From Hymenopus coronatus (lineage: Eukaryota; Arthropoda; Insecta; Mantodea; Hymenopodidae), in NCBI GenBank assembly GCA_030762935.1, contig CM060887.1, positions 14,934,501 through 14,998,500 of the forward strand: 64,000 nt of DNA, read 5' to 3'. The stretch's first letter is position 1. Every line of letters begins with the position of its first letter. The notes beneath the pieces were generated by a model. It searched no databases, was not told where the DNA came from, and saw nothing but the letters and a program-made list of their open reading frames with translations. A program made the position numbers and the translations under genes. Below are positions 34,805-47,085 of this stretch, piece by piece.

Positions 34805-35720
34805 TATTTCGTTATCATTAAGTTATGCCAAATTGTCTGTCAATTTCTGGATAACCCTCGTAATAATAATCCCAAAGGCAATCTGGAGGGAGAGAGTTAC
34901 GAAATTAATTCGCCCAGTACCAAGGAAGTTAAATTACATATACTTACATGCTCATCCAAGAAATAAAGTTCTTTTTCTTCAAAGAAGTAAAAAGGTTCGT
35001 TCTTATTTGACATTTTTGTCTTGAGCTTAATATCACACCATAAAACCAGTAAAACGTTAAAATATAAAGCAGTTTATGAAACATACACAATTCACTCACA
35101 CATTAAGTATTAAAGCAGTAAAATGTTGAATAAGCTGGAATTAAGTCAGTTAACGTTTGTAGGGAGATAAAAGTCTCATAAAATGAGCACAAAACGTCAT
35201 TTTATTATAACTGGTAACATTTGAAGACACTTAAAACAGAAGAAAACTATAACGATGTTAGATACCTAAAACGAACACTAAACGCGAACACACGCCCACC
35301 CACCGAAATGGAGCAAATAAACCCAACAACTCGACCGCAAAACTTCAACTGTCACGTACTGTCAAAGGCAGACCAACCCTCCACAGGTACAGACCCAGGG
35401 ACACCAGAAACAAGGTCGAATCGGAGACAATGCGGTATGCTTATCAACAAACAAGCGCACGTCCATTCGGAAGTCAAAAATTCACGTGAAGTATTACACG
35501 GTACATCGTCCATTTCGACCGATTTTAAACCAGACGATAATGTTCATAACGTTCCTCTAAATAAGGAAGCAACCCAGAAAGTAACAAACGATTTGCAAAA
35601 CTAATTAATAACGAAAAATGTCAACACAAAACTTTATTTACAAAGTTCCAGTACCTTACTCTATTTCTCAAAATAATCCCCATTGTATCAAAACATTTAT
35701 TGTCACTTAATACCACTTTT
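34805..35720. other. Unrecognised segment containing one hydrophilic ORF
   Basis: Apart from the open frame at 35221-35604, I see no element. 35625-35712 has the look of a mariner 3' end on the minus strand, but not enough to call. Confidence 0.35.
35221..35604 (+). other. Open frame of 127 codons, no recognised family
   Basis: The frame begins with TTG; its first in-frame ATG is about 29 codons in. The peptide is strongly hydrophilic, rich in Thr, Asn and Pro, without cysteine clusters, membrane segments or known motifs. It is locally less AT-rich than its flanks and lies outside every repeat I found, the only reason to list it. It may be an exon, a retroelement gag remnant, or chance. Confidence 0.2.
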
Positions 35721-36570
35721 TACTTTCTCTACACTTACTATGTACACAGTGTATAGAGATACCGATATTTCACCGGAAATATATGTTTTAGGGTCCCCTA
35801 TATCCAAAAAAAAGCATTTGCACAAAAAGGGCCATGTGTGTTTGTGTGTGTGTGCGTGTGTTTGTGTGTGTGTGTGTGTGTGTGAACACGATAACTCAAA
35901 AACGAAAAGTCGGTAACATACCAAACTTTGTATTTAAGTTTAGTATCTTCCAGTAATGCGACACGAAGATTTTCAAAAAAATCCCCCCACCCCAAACTAC
36001 CCTTTACATGGAACTTTTTTCTAAAATTTCAATTTTCTCAAATATGGCTCTAACGATTTTGATAAAAATATCATATATTAAAGACATTTACCTGGCAAAT
36101 AAAATGTATAACTTGAATTTTCTGTGAATAGCCTCTGAAGAGTAGTTTATTCTGCAAGAATTTTACGGAATTTTGAATAACTGCTAAACCGTAAGAGATG
36201 GATAAAAACTTGCTACACAACAAAATTAGAGTACGCTAAAGCACACAATTTATGTTATAAACATTTTTTTCGTGGAGTTCATCGGTTTTGAGACATTCCT
36301 TCTGCTATGAAAAACTTATATTTTTCTCATACAGGAATTTGTCAATTGCTGTCCATAGAAACAAAGGAACTTCAAAGACATAGCTACCAGCTTTTGACTA
36401 TCACTTTAACCTATGCTACTCCCTTATTTCCATTCTACTTAAAAGGAAGCAAGTAATAAGACTACTTCTAATTTTTTTCTGATTAGCATGAAGTAAATAG
36501 ATATATAAGCTTTTTAAGAATAATTTGTTGCAGAGAGGTAGAGAAAGTCATGTGAATGGTACACATCAGA
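35721..36570 (-). mobile_element. HE repeat, complete copy
   Basis: Hairpin ctctacacttactatgtac, partly shortened (gtgtatagagatacc). (GT)n tract at about 35838-35883. TC end gaatggtacacatcaga. Clean T-runs flank both ends. Confidence 0.9.
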
Positions 36571-36807
36571 TTTTTAATGTTGGTGTTATACTTTTATGCC
36601 ACCAAAAAACTTATTCGTTTTTATGAAGGCACAAAATGTTTGGCCAATCGAATGTGATAGCCAAAAATGCAATGAACGAGTCTTCAGTGGCACATAGTTT
36701 ACGAGTAATCAAGGAAGAACCAGTGTGTACGATAAAGGCAGCAGTGGAAGTTCATCAATCGTTATGGAGGAGTTGAAAGCAAACCTTAATGAAAGAATTC
36801 AGAAAAA

Positions 36808-37704
36808 TCTGATGTGTTACACTCACATGACTTTCTCTAGCTGTTCTACAAACTTCATACATAAGATTCTTCTTCTTTCTGCACCTTACTAATCGTGGTA
36901 CTCATTAGCACAATGTTCTTATTATTTAGTTCCGCATAAGTAGGAAGAAAATAAAGGAATACACTAGGCTAAACCAATAGTCAAATGTTTTAAAAGCTGT
37001 CGTTATGCGATCGTCATTACAAATCGCATCTTTTCTTGACCAGGAGTAGAACAAAAGAAAAACGGACACTCCCGTCTGAGAAAAGTGTAAGTACTTCACA
37101 ACTGAAACTAATAACACTGAATACCTCGAAAACTGTAAGCTCCACGAGAAAAATCTATGTGACATAACTTGTGTATTTTTATAAGACCTAAATTTTTTGT
37201 GTGGTAAGTTTTTGTCTATCTCTTACGGTTTACTAGTTATGCCAAATTAAGCAAAATTCATCCAGAACAAACAAGTCTTCAGAAGCTATTCCCAGAAAAT
37301 TCAAGATATACATTTTATTTTTTAGGTAAATATCTTTAATATGTGATATATTAACCAAAATCGTTAGAGCCATTTTTAAGAAAATCAAAATTTTCGAAGA
37401 AAGTTCCATGTAAAGGGTAGTTTGGTTGGGGGATTTTCCTCAAAATCTCCGCGTCGCATCCCTGGGAGATACTAAACTTAAATACCAAGTTTTGTAGTTT
37501 AGCTACTTTTCGATTTTGAGTTATCGTGTTCACAGACACACGGACACACACATACACACACGGACCTTTTTCTGAAAATGCTTTTTTGGATACAGGGTGT
37601 CCTAAAACATATATTTCCGGTGAAACCTCGGTATCGAATTTTTGGGTGGAATAAGTACTTCTCTATTCCTATGTACATTGTACATATGGGGCTACAGAAA
37701 GTAA
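36808..37704 (+). mobile_element. HE repeat, complete copy, subfamily B
   Basis: B words throughout (tagctgttctacaaac, ccaggagtagaacaaaag) and an intact B hairpin: ctattcctatgtacattg paired with tacatatggggctacag. Together with 9937-10826 it defines subfamily B. Confidence 0.92.
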
Positions 37705-37966
37705 AAACCGGTATTTCACTTTGGTCACCACCACTCATGTCTTCTTGGGGTGGAAAAGGTTTCGCAACAGGTGAAAATCTCAACATCTTGGCTCAGATCT
37801 TTAGCGTTGAAGCATTGAAACACCGGTACCACGTGATAATATATACTTCGATAGTACGTTCAGAAATAAAGTAGGGTAGTGTAACTTTGTGAATAAAGTT
37901 TCGTGTTCATATCTTTTGTTAGTCAGATATATGAATCTCTAAAATTAATCATCTTCCACAAAATAA

Positions 37967-38787
37967 TTGATGTGTTCCATTCACATGATTTTCTCTAGCT
38001 GTTCCGCAAACAAACATTTCCTAATATATATTTTCTTTTTCCTAGTATTCTTTTATCTACATCATGCTAATCGAGAAAAAAGATATCAAAAATAGTTTTA
38101 TTACTTGCTTCCTTGTAAGCAGAAGTGAAATAAGGAATACACGAGGCTAAAGCAACAGTAAAATCCTTTAAAATCCGTCGTTGTGTGCAACAATTGAAAT
38201 TCCATTCGCTTTGCTTGCCAGGAGTAAACAATATAAGACCAAAAAGAACGAGAACCGTTAGGGAAAAGTTGAAGTAGGTTAAATTTGAAACTAATAACAC
38301 AGAATATCTCGGAAACGGCTAATTATACAAAAAAACATAAAATGTGTGTAATAATGAGATCTTTATTTTTGGTGTAGTAAGTTTTTTTTTTTTTTTCATT
38401 TTTTTCATCTCTTACGGTTTACCAGTTACACAAACGTTATACAAAAGTAATCCACAGTGAAGTGGAAATATCATAAGCATATGGCATTAAATCAAAATCC
38501 TTAGAGCCACTTTTGGGAATATCAAATTTTCGAAACATTATCAATTTAAATATATTTGGAATTGGGCAATTTTCTTGAAAAACATGTCCCATCCATGGTA
38601 GATACTGAATTTAAATACCAAGTTTGACATATAGTCAACTGTTTTAGCTGTTATGTCCATAGACGCACACGATTTTTTTTAAAAATCTTATATTAGATTC
38701 AGGGGGGCTTAAATCATATATTTCCGATGAAATCTCCACATTGAATTTTTTGGATGAAACATAATACCTTCTCTAGCTATATAAGTA
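37967..38787 (+). mobile_element. HE repeat, diverged, near complete
   Basis: TC end ttgatgtgttccattcac, left half of B type, and a T-run expanded at 38381-38397. Right end reduced to accttctctagctatataag. Confidence 0.8.
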
Positions 38788-38811
38788 AGAATGAACTAAG
38801 AGAAGCGTGCT

Positions 38812-39569
38812 AGTAGAATGGATCACATGATTTTCTCTAGCTACTCTACAAACAAACTTCTTACGAAAGACAATTCTTTCAACACCATACTAATCGAGAT
38901 AAACAATAGTAGTATTTTATTACTTAGTTCCTTATAAGTAGAATGGAACTAAGGAATGCACTAGGCTAAAGTGATAGTGAAATGTTTTAAAAGCTGTCGT
39001 TATGCGATTGCAAACTGCTTCTTTGCTTGGCCAGGAGTAGAGCAAAAGAAAAACGGACACTCCCGTCTGAGAAAAGTAAAGTGAAGGAACACCTCGAAAA
39101 CGGTAAGCTCCACGAAAAAAATGTATGTGACAAAACTTGTGTATTTTGTATACGAAGTTTTGGTCTATCTCTTACGGTTTACTAGCTATGCCAAATTAAG
39201 CAAAATTCATCCGGAATAAACATCTTTAGAAGCTTTTCCAAGAAAACTCAAGATATACATTTTATTTGTGATAGAAATGGCTTTAATATGTGGTATTTTA
39301 ATCAAAATCGTTAGATCCATTTTTCAGAAAAACAAAATTTCGAACATTTATCCATGTAAAGGGTAGTTACGAGTGACGGGATTTTCTTGAAAATATTCAT
39401 GTCGCATCCTTGGAAGATGCGAAACTTAAATACCAAGCTATGCTATCCACAGGCACATACACACAGACAGACAGACAGACAGACAGTATTTTATGAAAAT
39501 ACTTTTCTTTTGGATACAAGGGGTCCCTAAACATGTATTTCTGGTGAAAGCTCGGTACCAAATTTTTGT
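38812..39569 (+). mobile_element. HE repeat, hairpin missing, subfamily B left half
   Basis: Starts gaatggatcacatgatttt and stops at gctcggtaccaaatttttg. A CAGACAGACAGACAGA tract at about 39465-39486 replaces the usual CA tract. Confidence 0.8.
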
Positions 39570-39837
39570 CTCACGCACTATTACAATGGATACTGCTGCA
39601 AGTATTCAGGGATATTTTAATTGTAGTTGAACAAATATAAAGATGCATGGAACAATTTCAATGTGTGAAACAGTAGTTTTGAGCAAAAACGCTGATTTAT
39701 AAAAGGTGTAACATGCAATCTTTATATGGATGTAGAGCCCGAAGGAAAGGGAGACAGTTGAATGTTGATTCTCTAAGAACGCCCAAAGGTTCCAACAACC
39801 ATTTCATATAAACAAGAAACTTTCCATTACTTTCTCT

Positions 39838-40584
39838 GCAGGTACATTTTTGGAAAAAAAAAGGTCCGTTTGTGTCTGCGCGAGTGTGTGTGTGTGGTTG
39901 TGTGTATGTGTGTGTAGACAGCTTACCTCAAAAACGAAAAGACCGTCAATTACCAAACTTGGTATTTAAGTTTTCTATCTGCCAAGGATGCAACACGAAG
40001 ATTTTCAAGAAAACTCCCCCACCCCCAGCTACCCTTTACATGGAAATTTTTTCGAAAATTTTGATTTTCTCTAAAATGGCTCTAACGATTTTGATTAAAA
40101 TATCGTATATTAAAGATATTTACCTCACAAATAAGATGTATATCTTGAATTTTCTGGGAAAAGCCTCTGAAGGCTAATTTATTCTGGATGAATTTTGCGG
40201 AATTTTGCATAACTGCTAAACCGTAAAAGATGGACAAAAGCCTACCACACGAAAAAATGTATAGGGCATTAAAACACACTATTTATGTTACACACATTTT
40301 TTTCGTGGAGTTTATCGTTTTTGAGAGCCCGTTGACAAATTCATACAGGAATTTGTCAACTCTTGTCCATACAAACAAATGAAGTTTAGTCGCATTGCAA
40401 CCAGATTTGATTATCACTTTAACTTATGGTACTCCCTTATTTCGCTTCAGCTTACAAGGAAATAAGTAATAAGACTATTTCTGCTAATTTTTTCTCTATT
40501 AGCATGAAGTGAATAGAAGCATAAACTTTCCAACAATAATTTGTCACAGAGATGTAGAGAAAGTTATGTGAATGAAACACACAG
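39838..40584 (-). mobile_element. HE repeat, hairpin mostly lost, TC end present
   Basis: Begins tactttctctgcaggtac and then jumps to the acatttttgg block, so about 80 bp at the hairpin end are missing. Long GT-rich tract at 39880-39917. Ends gtgaatgaaacacac. Confidence 0.82.
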
Positions 40585-40957
40585 TTTTTTTTGATCGATT
40601 GCACTAAACATTTCTCTCCCTGTGTCCCAATACTAGATTAATTGCATCACACAGTCTCATCAGAGAAAATATCATAAATGCTCTTTGGAAGAATATTCAT
40701 TTGGAAATATTAATTACTTCTATTTTATATTCACAACACTGAATTGAATCACGCACATCTGTACTCATGTGTTCACACACATATAGATGCTAAAATGTCA
40801 AATATGTTCAGAAAATGGTTACACGAATATCTTACTTCCTAGCATACATACTTCCGCTAAGTATGTACCCAAACATGGTCAGTTTTGTCTCTTTAGAAGC
40901 AAGTCCCAGCATACCATCTTCCGTCTGTTTGAAGCTAAAAATACCTCAGGTAATTTT
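40585..40957. other. Unrecognised spacer
   Basis: No repeat or motif recognised. Confidence 0.4.
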
Positions 40958-41879
40958 TACTTTCTCTAGCCCCATATGTACAATGTACATAGGGATAGAG
41001 AAGGTATTGTAACGCACCCAAAAATTCGATACCGAGATTTCACCGGAAATATATGTTTTGGGATCCCCTGAGTCCGAAAAAAGCATTTTAAAAAAAAGGT
41101 CCGTGTGTATGTGTGCGTGTGTGTGTGTGTGCGTGTGTCTGTGTGTGTTTGTGGACAGCATAGCCCCAAAACAAAAAGACCGTTAAATACCAAACTTGGT
41201 ATTTAGGTTTAGTATCTTCCAAATATGTGACATAAAGATTTTCAAAAAAATCCCCCCAACACAAACTATCCTTTACATGGAAAACATTTTCGATAATTTT
41301 GATTTTCTTAAAAATGGCTCCAACGATTTTGATTAAAATCCCGTATATTAAAGAAATTTATATCCCAAATAATATGTATATCTCGAATTTTTTGGGAATA
41401 GCCTCTGAAGACCTCTTTATTCTGGATGAATTTTGCTGAATTTTGCGTAACTGCTAAACCATAAAAGATAGAAAAAAAACGTACTACACAAAAAATGTAC
41501 CTCATGACAAAACACACAGTTTTTTGTCCTTTACGTTTTTGTTGTGGAGGTAACCATTTTCGAGATATTCCTTTGTTATTGCTTTCAATTGTGAAGTACT
41601 TAAATTTTTCTCAGACAGGAAGTGTCCGTTTTTCTTTTGTTCTACTCCTGGCCAAGCGAAGAAGTGATTTGCAATGACAATCGCTTAACGATAGCTTTTA
41701 AAACATTTGACAATCACTTTAGCATAGTCCATTCCCCTATTCCCTCCTACTTATAAGGAACTAAGTAATAACATTCTGCTAGCATTCATCTTGATTAGCA
41801 TTGTGTTCAAAGAAGAATAATCTTTTGTAGGTGTTTTGTAGAGCAGCCAGAAAAGGTCATTTAAGTGTAACACATAAGA
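40958..41879 (-). mobile_element. HE repeat, complete copy, subfamily B, best B hairpin
   Basis: Hairpin reads ctctagccccatatgtaca, then atgtacatagggatagag. The stem pairs almost throughout although it differs in sequence from the A type. GT-rich tract 41100-41152. TC end aagtgtaacacataaga. Confidence 0.92.
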
Positions 41880-41884
41880 TTTTT

Positions 41885-42045
41885 TTCCAATGTTATGTTT
41901 GAAAGCAATTTCTGAAGAAGTAGAATTTTCTATACAAATGCCCCATTATCTCAGAAACTAATTGCCACTAAGGGCTGAAATTTTTACCACACAGTTGTAC
42001 CTAAATAAGCTTTATTTTAACGAAAAAGTGTTTATGTATGGATTA
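41885..42045 (-). repeat. Diverged repeat, inverted partner of 42900-43025
   Basis: The minus strand shows ctgagataatgggg, agttgc-like and aaaatttcagc words in the same order as aaaattttagctcattatc and gttgccgagataatggg at 42980-43021. The two flank an HE copy in inverted orientation. Confidence 0.45.
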
Positions 42046-42053
42046 GTTATTTT

Positions 42054-42882
42054 TACTTTCTCTATACGTACTATGTACATAGTGTATAGAGAAGGTATTA
42101 TTGTATTCCACCCAAAAATTCGATACCGAGATTTCGCCGGAAATACATGTTTTGGGTTCCCCTGAATTGGAAAGTATTTTTGAAAAAAGGTCCGTGTCTA
42201 TGCCTGTGTGTGTGTGTATGTGTATGTGTGTCTATGGACAGCATAGCTCAAAAACGAAACGTCCGTTAAATACCAAACTTGGTATTTAAGTTTGGCATCT
42301 TCCAAGAATGCGACACGAAGATTTTCAAGAAAATCCCCCACCCCCATGTACCCTTTACATAGGAACATTTCTGAAAACTATCTTCTAAAAAATGTGTCTA
42401 ATAATTTTGATTAAAATGTTGTATATTCAAGATATTCACATAGCAAATAAAACGTATATCTTGAATTTTCTGGGAATGGACTCAAGACATCATTATTCTG
42501 GATGAATTTTGCCCATTTTTGCATAACAAGATACAATAAATAATTTAATAGAAGGTTTAGAGCTCGTCAAAACACACAATTTACACAATGTACCTACATT
42601 TTTTTTTTTTTCGTGAAGTTGATCGTTTTTTAGATATTTCTTGTTATTGGTTTCACCTATGAAAAACTTATACTTTTCTCATAAAGGAATTTGTCAACTC
42701 CTGTCCATACCAACAAAGGAACTTCAGTCACATAGCAACCAGCTTTTGACTATCACTTTAACTTATGGTACTGCCTTGTTTAACTTCTACATGACAAGGA
42801 AGCAAGTGATAAGACCATTTCTGCTATTTTTTTCTCTCGATTAGTATGAAGTAAATAATAGCATTGGCTTTTAAAAAAAATT
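42054..42882 (-). mobile_element. HE repeat, complete hairpin, TC end missing
   Basis: Hairpin ctctatacgtactatgtac with partner catagtgtatagagaagg. It is lost after gcattggcttttaaaaa, just before the terminal block. Confidence 0.85.
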
Positions 42883-42899
42883 GTTAGTTTAAAAATCAT

Positions 42900-43025
42900 C
42901 GTTATATAACAAACTTTTAAGTGCTTTATTAAAATAATCACACTTTTCCTTTTAACCAACATTGCTGAATATACTTTCAAAATTTTAGCTCATTATCTTA
43001 AATAGTTGCCGAGATAATGGGTCGA
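42900..43025 (+). repeat. Diverged repeat, partner of 41885-42045
   Basis: See the partner. The clearest shared words are those around gttgccgagataatggg. Confidence 0.45.
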
Positions 43026-43300
43026 ACTTTACCATTGGCAAGAAAGGATTTTCAACTCACCTTAATTCAGAAGGTACTGAAGAAAGAAAGGAAAACAAAA
43101 AACATTCGATGAATGAACATGGTCAAATGCGTCATCTACCATTTGAGAACTAAAGTATTACAATCATAACGTGACAAAATCTCCCTTTCTGCATATTCTA
43201 CATTATTATAAGTCTATTTCATTGATTTGACTGACGTCGCTTCACTCCGGTCGTTAATTATCGAACAGATGAAAACACTCGCGGTATTACTAGGAAATTC
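43026..43300 (+). repeat. Family-2 interspersed repeat, copy D, uninterrupted
   Basis: Most complete copy: ttcagaaggtactgaagaaa, cattcgatgaatgaacatgg, gtcatctaccatttgag, cgtgacaaaatctcccttt, ctccggtcgttaattatcg and gatgaaaacactcgcgg in order. No long ORF. Confidence 0.7.
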
Positions 43301-43510
43301 GTACCGTTCGCCGTTCCGCAATATAGGTTGCGACCGGCCATCTCGCCGCATCACAACAAACCATACATAAGAACGCCCAGTGGAGAGGTAAACAAACCTG
43401 TTATCAAGTCAACAATACTCTTTCCAGAGATCAAAAATGATTTACAAACAATCGTTAATGCACGTCTATTTAGATCATTACTTTTGTACAATATACAAAT
43501 TGTTACATGT

Positions 43511-44170
43511 ACAAGGTGTGATCAACAAGTTTCTGGAATGACGTCATAGATACTACACAACAGTTTGTTTTGTCTAATCTGCATTGTCACCCTCGAAGTA
43601 GTCTCCTTGGGAGTTGATACACTTGTCCCAGCGCTTCTGCCACTGCTGGAAGCACCTCTGGAACCGACCGCTCTTCTTTCAACACGTTCAGAGCCTTCTG
43701 CGATTCGCGGTGGATGACATCAATGTCCTCAAAACGGTGTCCTTGGAGCCGCATTTTAAGCCGCGGGAAAAGAAAAAGTCCGCTGGTGCCAAATCTGGAG
43801 AATAGACGAGATGGGGAACAGTATTCATCCTATTTTTATCCAAAAATTGGCGAACAGAAAGGGCTTTGTGCGCGGGCGCATTGTCATGATGCAGGAACCA
43901 GTCAGAAAGTTCTCTTATTGTAATGCGCCTATCATTTCTCTCACCTTAATTATATTTTCATCAGTTTTGCTGGAACAGGGTCGTCCCGAACGATCTGCAT
44001 CTTTAACTGATGTCACACCACTTTCAAATTTCGAAAACCGCTCAAATACTTGAGTTTTGCCCCCATTACTTCCTCCCCATAAGCTGTTCTTAACATATCA
44101 TAGCCTTCTGATGCAGTTTTATAGCAAAATTTGATGTTTGTTTTGTGTTCTTCGTAATCTGACATTTTAG
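43511..44170 (-). pseudogene. mariner-type transposase pseudogene, centre deleted
   Basis: Minus strand, N to C: MSDYEEHKTNIKFCYK at about 44165-44118 begins the helix-turn-helix, followed after a frameshift by VFERFSKFESGV and RSGRPCSSKTDENI. Near 43915 it jumps to FLHHDNAPAHKALSVRQF and LVYSPDLAPADFFF, with 34 residues between second and third catalytic aspartates. The first aspartate and about 130 codons are lost. The C terminus ends near a GDN-like motif. The element end at 43511 reads acaaggtgtgatcaac after a TA, typical of mariner terminal repeats. The opposite terminal repeat was not found. Confidence 0.85.
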
Positions 44171-44634
44171 CTACGTGGAAAAATCGCAGCACATGCAAAA
44201 CATGTGTTCACTTCAGAGCGTCTACCTCGTCACTACATGGTCACAGGAAGTCACGTGACCTCTCATTTTTATCGGGAAGGAACGCTGCATGCACCGTCTG
44301 GGTTAGACTTAAAGAAATCTCCGCGTCAGTATTGTTGCCAAACTATTCCGAAAAATGGCGAATTTTCCTTCTTTACATATTTACATTATGAAAACGCCCA
44401 AGCTATTATAACACGGATTGTAGTATTTGCTGATCAAATGTAAAATAATATCCAAATAATAACATTAATTACTTAAATATCTTAAGAATCTTACTGGGTA
44501 AAAACCAAAACAGGAATTAAACTAAATCTTTACTCATCTACAGCCGTATTAAAGAAAACTATACGCACTTCTGAAGCCTTTCAAATGAAAACCTCATTCT
44601 ACGTTCTGACAAACAAGATTTGTAATACAAAAAA
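44171..44634. other. Unrecognised spacer
   Basis: Includes the unresolved right end of the mariner. No other match. Confidence 0.4.
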
Positions 44635-45485
44635 TCTGATTTGTTACACTCACATGACTTTCTCTAGCCGTTCTACAAACTTCTGACATAAGATTATTCT
44701 TCTTTCTGCACCTTCTTAATCGAGGTATTCAGCAGAATGTTCTTATTACTTAGTTCCTTATAAGTAGGATAGTCAAATGTTTTAAAAGCTGTCTTTATGC
44801 GATTGTCATTACAAATCGCTTCTTTTCTTGGCCAGGAGTAGAACAAAAGGAACACGGACACTCCTGTCTGAGAAAAGTATAAGTACTTCACAACTGAAAC
44901 TAATAACCTTGAAAACGGTAAGCCCCACGAAAAAAAAATGTATATAACGTAAGTTGTGTATTTTAACAAGGCCTACATTTTTTGTATAGTAAGTTTTTGT
45001 CGATCTCTTACGGTTTACTAGTTATGCCAAATTAAGCAAAATGCATCCAGAATAAACAGGTCTTTAGAAGCTATTCCCAGAAAATTCAAGATATACATTT
45101 CATTTGCCAGGTAAATGTCTTTAATATACGATATTTTAATCAAAATCGTTAGAGCCATTTTTTTTAGAAAATCAAAATTTTCGAAAAAAGTTCCATGTAA
45201 AGGGTAGTTTGGAGTGGGGGGGGGGATTTTTCTCAAAATCTTCGAGTCGCATCCCCGAAAGATACTAAACTTAAATACAAAGTTTGGTATTTTACCGACT
45301 TTTTGAGTTATCGTGTTCACAGACACACGGACACGCACACACGGACCTTTTTCTGAAAATACTTTTTTTTGGATACAGGGGACCCCAAAACATATATTTC
45401 CGGTGAAATCTCGGTATCGAATTTTTTGGTGGAGTGCAATACATTCTCTACACACTATGTACATAGTGCGTATAGAGAAAGTAAA
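44635..45485 (+). mobile_element. HE repeat, chimeric: B left half with A hairpin
   Basis: Left half carries ctagccgttctacaaac and ggccaggagtagaacaaaag. The right end is an A hairpin (cacactatgtacatagtgcg). The minus frame 45018-45464 is open for 148 codons. Confidence 0.9.
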
Positions 45486-45987
45486 AAAAGTTCATTCCAC
45501 TTGTATGATGTGTTCAGGGCATATTTGAAATATGTTATAGTTCTATATCAGCATCAACAAGCAAATAGCATTTGTTGGGATCTAAAAATGCAGGTTGTTT
45601 GCGGTACTTCACGCTAAACCCTGCATTCTTTTTAATTATACTTTTCATTTTCATCTTTATTTCAGTAGGATGCTCGTGGCTTGCTAGATCCGTTTTTGAC
45701 AGTTCTTCTACATGCCGCACAAATCCAGTTCAGCTCTGGACTATAAGAGTGTCCTAGTCGAGTGTATCTTTTTGAGCTAATTTGCAATCACTAATATTTA
45801 TTTATTAATGCTAAGCTTTATACAGGCGAATCCGACCGGTGTTCAGCCCTTGCTCTTTACCGGTCATACTCATATTTTATAATAGTTTGTTAGTTCTAAT
45901 TTATTACACCATTTTGTCTATTTACTGTCCATACCCATTTATTTTTATTCACTTTGTATAAGAATTGTCCAATCTTCTTACTGTTTT
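45486..45987. other. Unrecognised spacer
   Basis: Short open frames on both strands at 45535-45757 show no known motif. Confidence 0.4.
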
Positions 45988-46846
45988 TACTTTCTCTTGC
46001 CCCGTATGTACAAATATTGCATTCCACCCAAAAATTCGATGTCGAGATTTCACCGGAAATACATGTTTTAGGACCCCCTGAATCCAAAAACAGCATTTCC
46101 AGAAAAGGGTCCGTGTGTGTGTCCGTGAACACGATGACTCAAAAACGAAAAGTCGCTAAAATACCAAACTTGGTATTTCAGTTCAGCATCTTCCAGGGAT
46201 GCAACACGAAGATTTTGAGAAAAATCCCCCAACCCCAAACTACCCTTTACATGGAACTTTTTTCGAAAATTTTGATTTTCTTAAAAATGGCTCTAACGAT
46301 TTTCATTAAAATATCGTATATTAAAGATATTTACCTGGCAAATAAAATGTACATCTTGAATTTTCTGGGAATAGCTTCTAAAGACTTGTTTATTCTGGAT
46401 GAATTCTGCTTAATTTGGCATAACTAATAAACCGTAAGAGATAAGACAAAAACTTACTGTACAAAAAATGGTGGCCTTGTTAAAATACACAATTTACGTC
46501 ATAAACATTTTTTTCGTGGAGCTTACCGTTTTCGAGGTATTCATTATTATTAGTTTCAGTTGTGAAGTACTTACACTTTTCTCAGACGGGAGTGTCCGTT
46601 TTTCTTTTGTTCTACTCCTGGCCAAGAAAAAAAGCGATTTGTAATGACAATCACCTAACGACAGCTTTTAAAACATATGACTATTGGTTTTGCCTAATGT
46701 ATTCCCTTATTTTCTTCCTACTTATAAGGAACTAAGTAATAAGAACATTGTGCTAAATACCTCGATTAACAAGGTGCAGAAAGAAGAATCTTATGTAAGA
46801 TGTTTGTAGAACGGCTAGAAAAAGTCATGCGAGTGTAACACATCAG
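45988..46846 (-). mobile_element. HE repeat, subfamily B, hairpin half deleted
   Basis: Starts actttctcttgccccgtatg but lacks the partner arm, passing straight to atattgcattccaccc. Its B-type far half includes gtgtccgtttttcttttg. The longest recurrent frame is here (45954-46427, 157 codons, + strand). Confidence 0.88.
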
Positions 46847-46859
46847 CTTTTTTTTAAAC

Positions 46860-47085
46860 ATTTCAACTACTGCTACATTTATATATATTTAAAACCATTT
46901 CTTATTGATATACTCTTTTCTCCAAATTTCAGTCCCTTTACATTTAAATAAAATGTTTCCATATCTTCATTTCCGCCACATATAGGACATTGTTTTTGTG
47001 GAATACCTTTCCTTAAACCTTTTAATCTCCATACTCCTGCTTTCAGCCGTGCAATACCTTCTCTCTCCTCTTTATTTGTCACCAT
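46860..47085 (-). pseudogene. Non-LTR retrotransposon C-terminal zinc-finger fragment
   Basis: The minus-strand peptide reads REGIARLKAGVWRLKG, then QCPICGGNEDMETFYL. This resembles the region after the RNase H-like part of R1/I-type LINE proteins, where a CPxCG finger precedes a histidine and cysteine; here those last ligands are disturbed (METFYLNVKG). The fragment is short, without poly-A or target duplication visible. Confidence 0.55.

Noticed and set aside
35625..35712. 3' end of a fourth mariner on the minus strand
   Set aside because: The translated words are only vaguely like a mariner C terminus and no catalytic motif or terminal repeat was found.
45018..46427. The 148- and 157-codon frames and similar ones elsewhere as protein-coding genes
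   Set aside because: They coincide exactly with HE copies, occur in dispersed copies with stops and frameshifts, and begin in the hairpin or CA tract. They are kept only as a finding about a recurrent frame.
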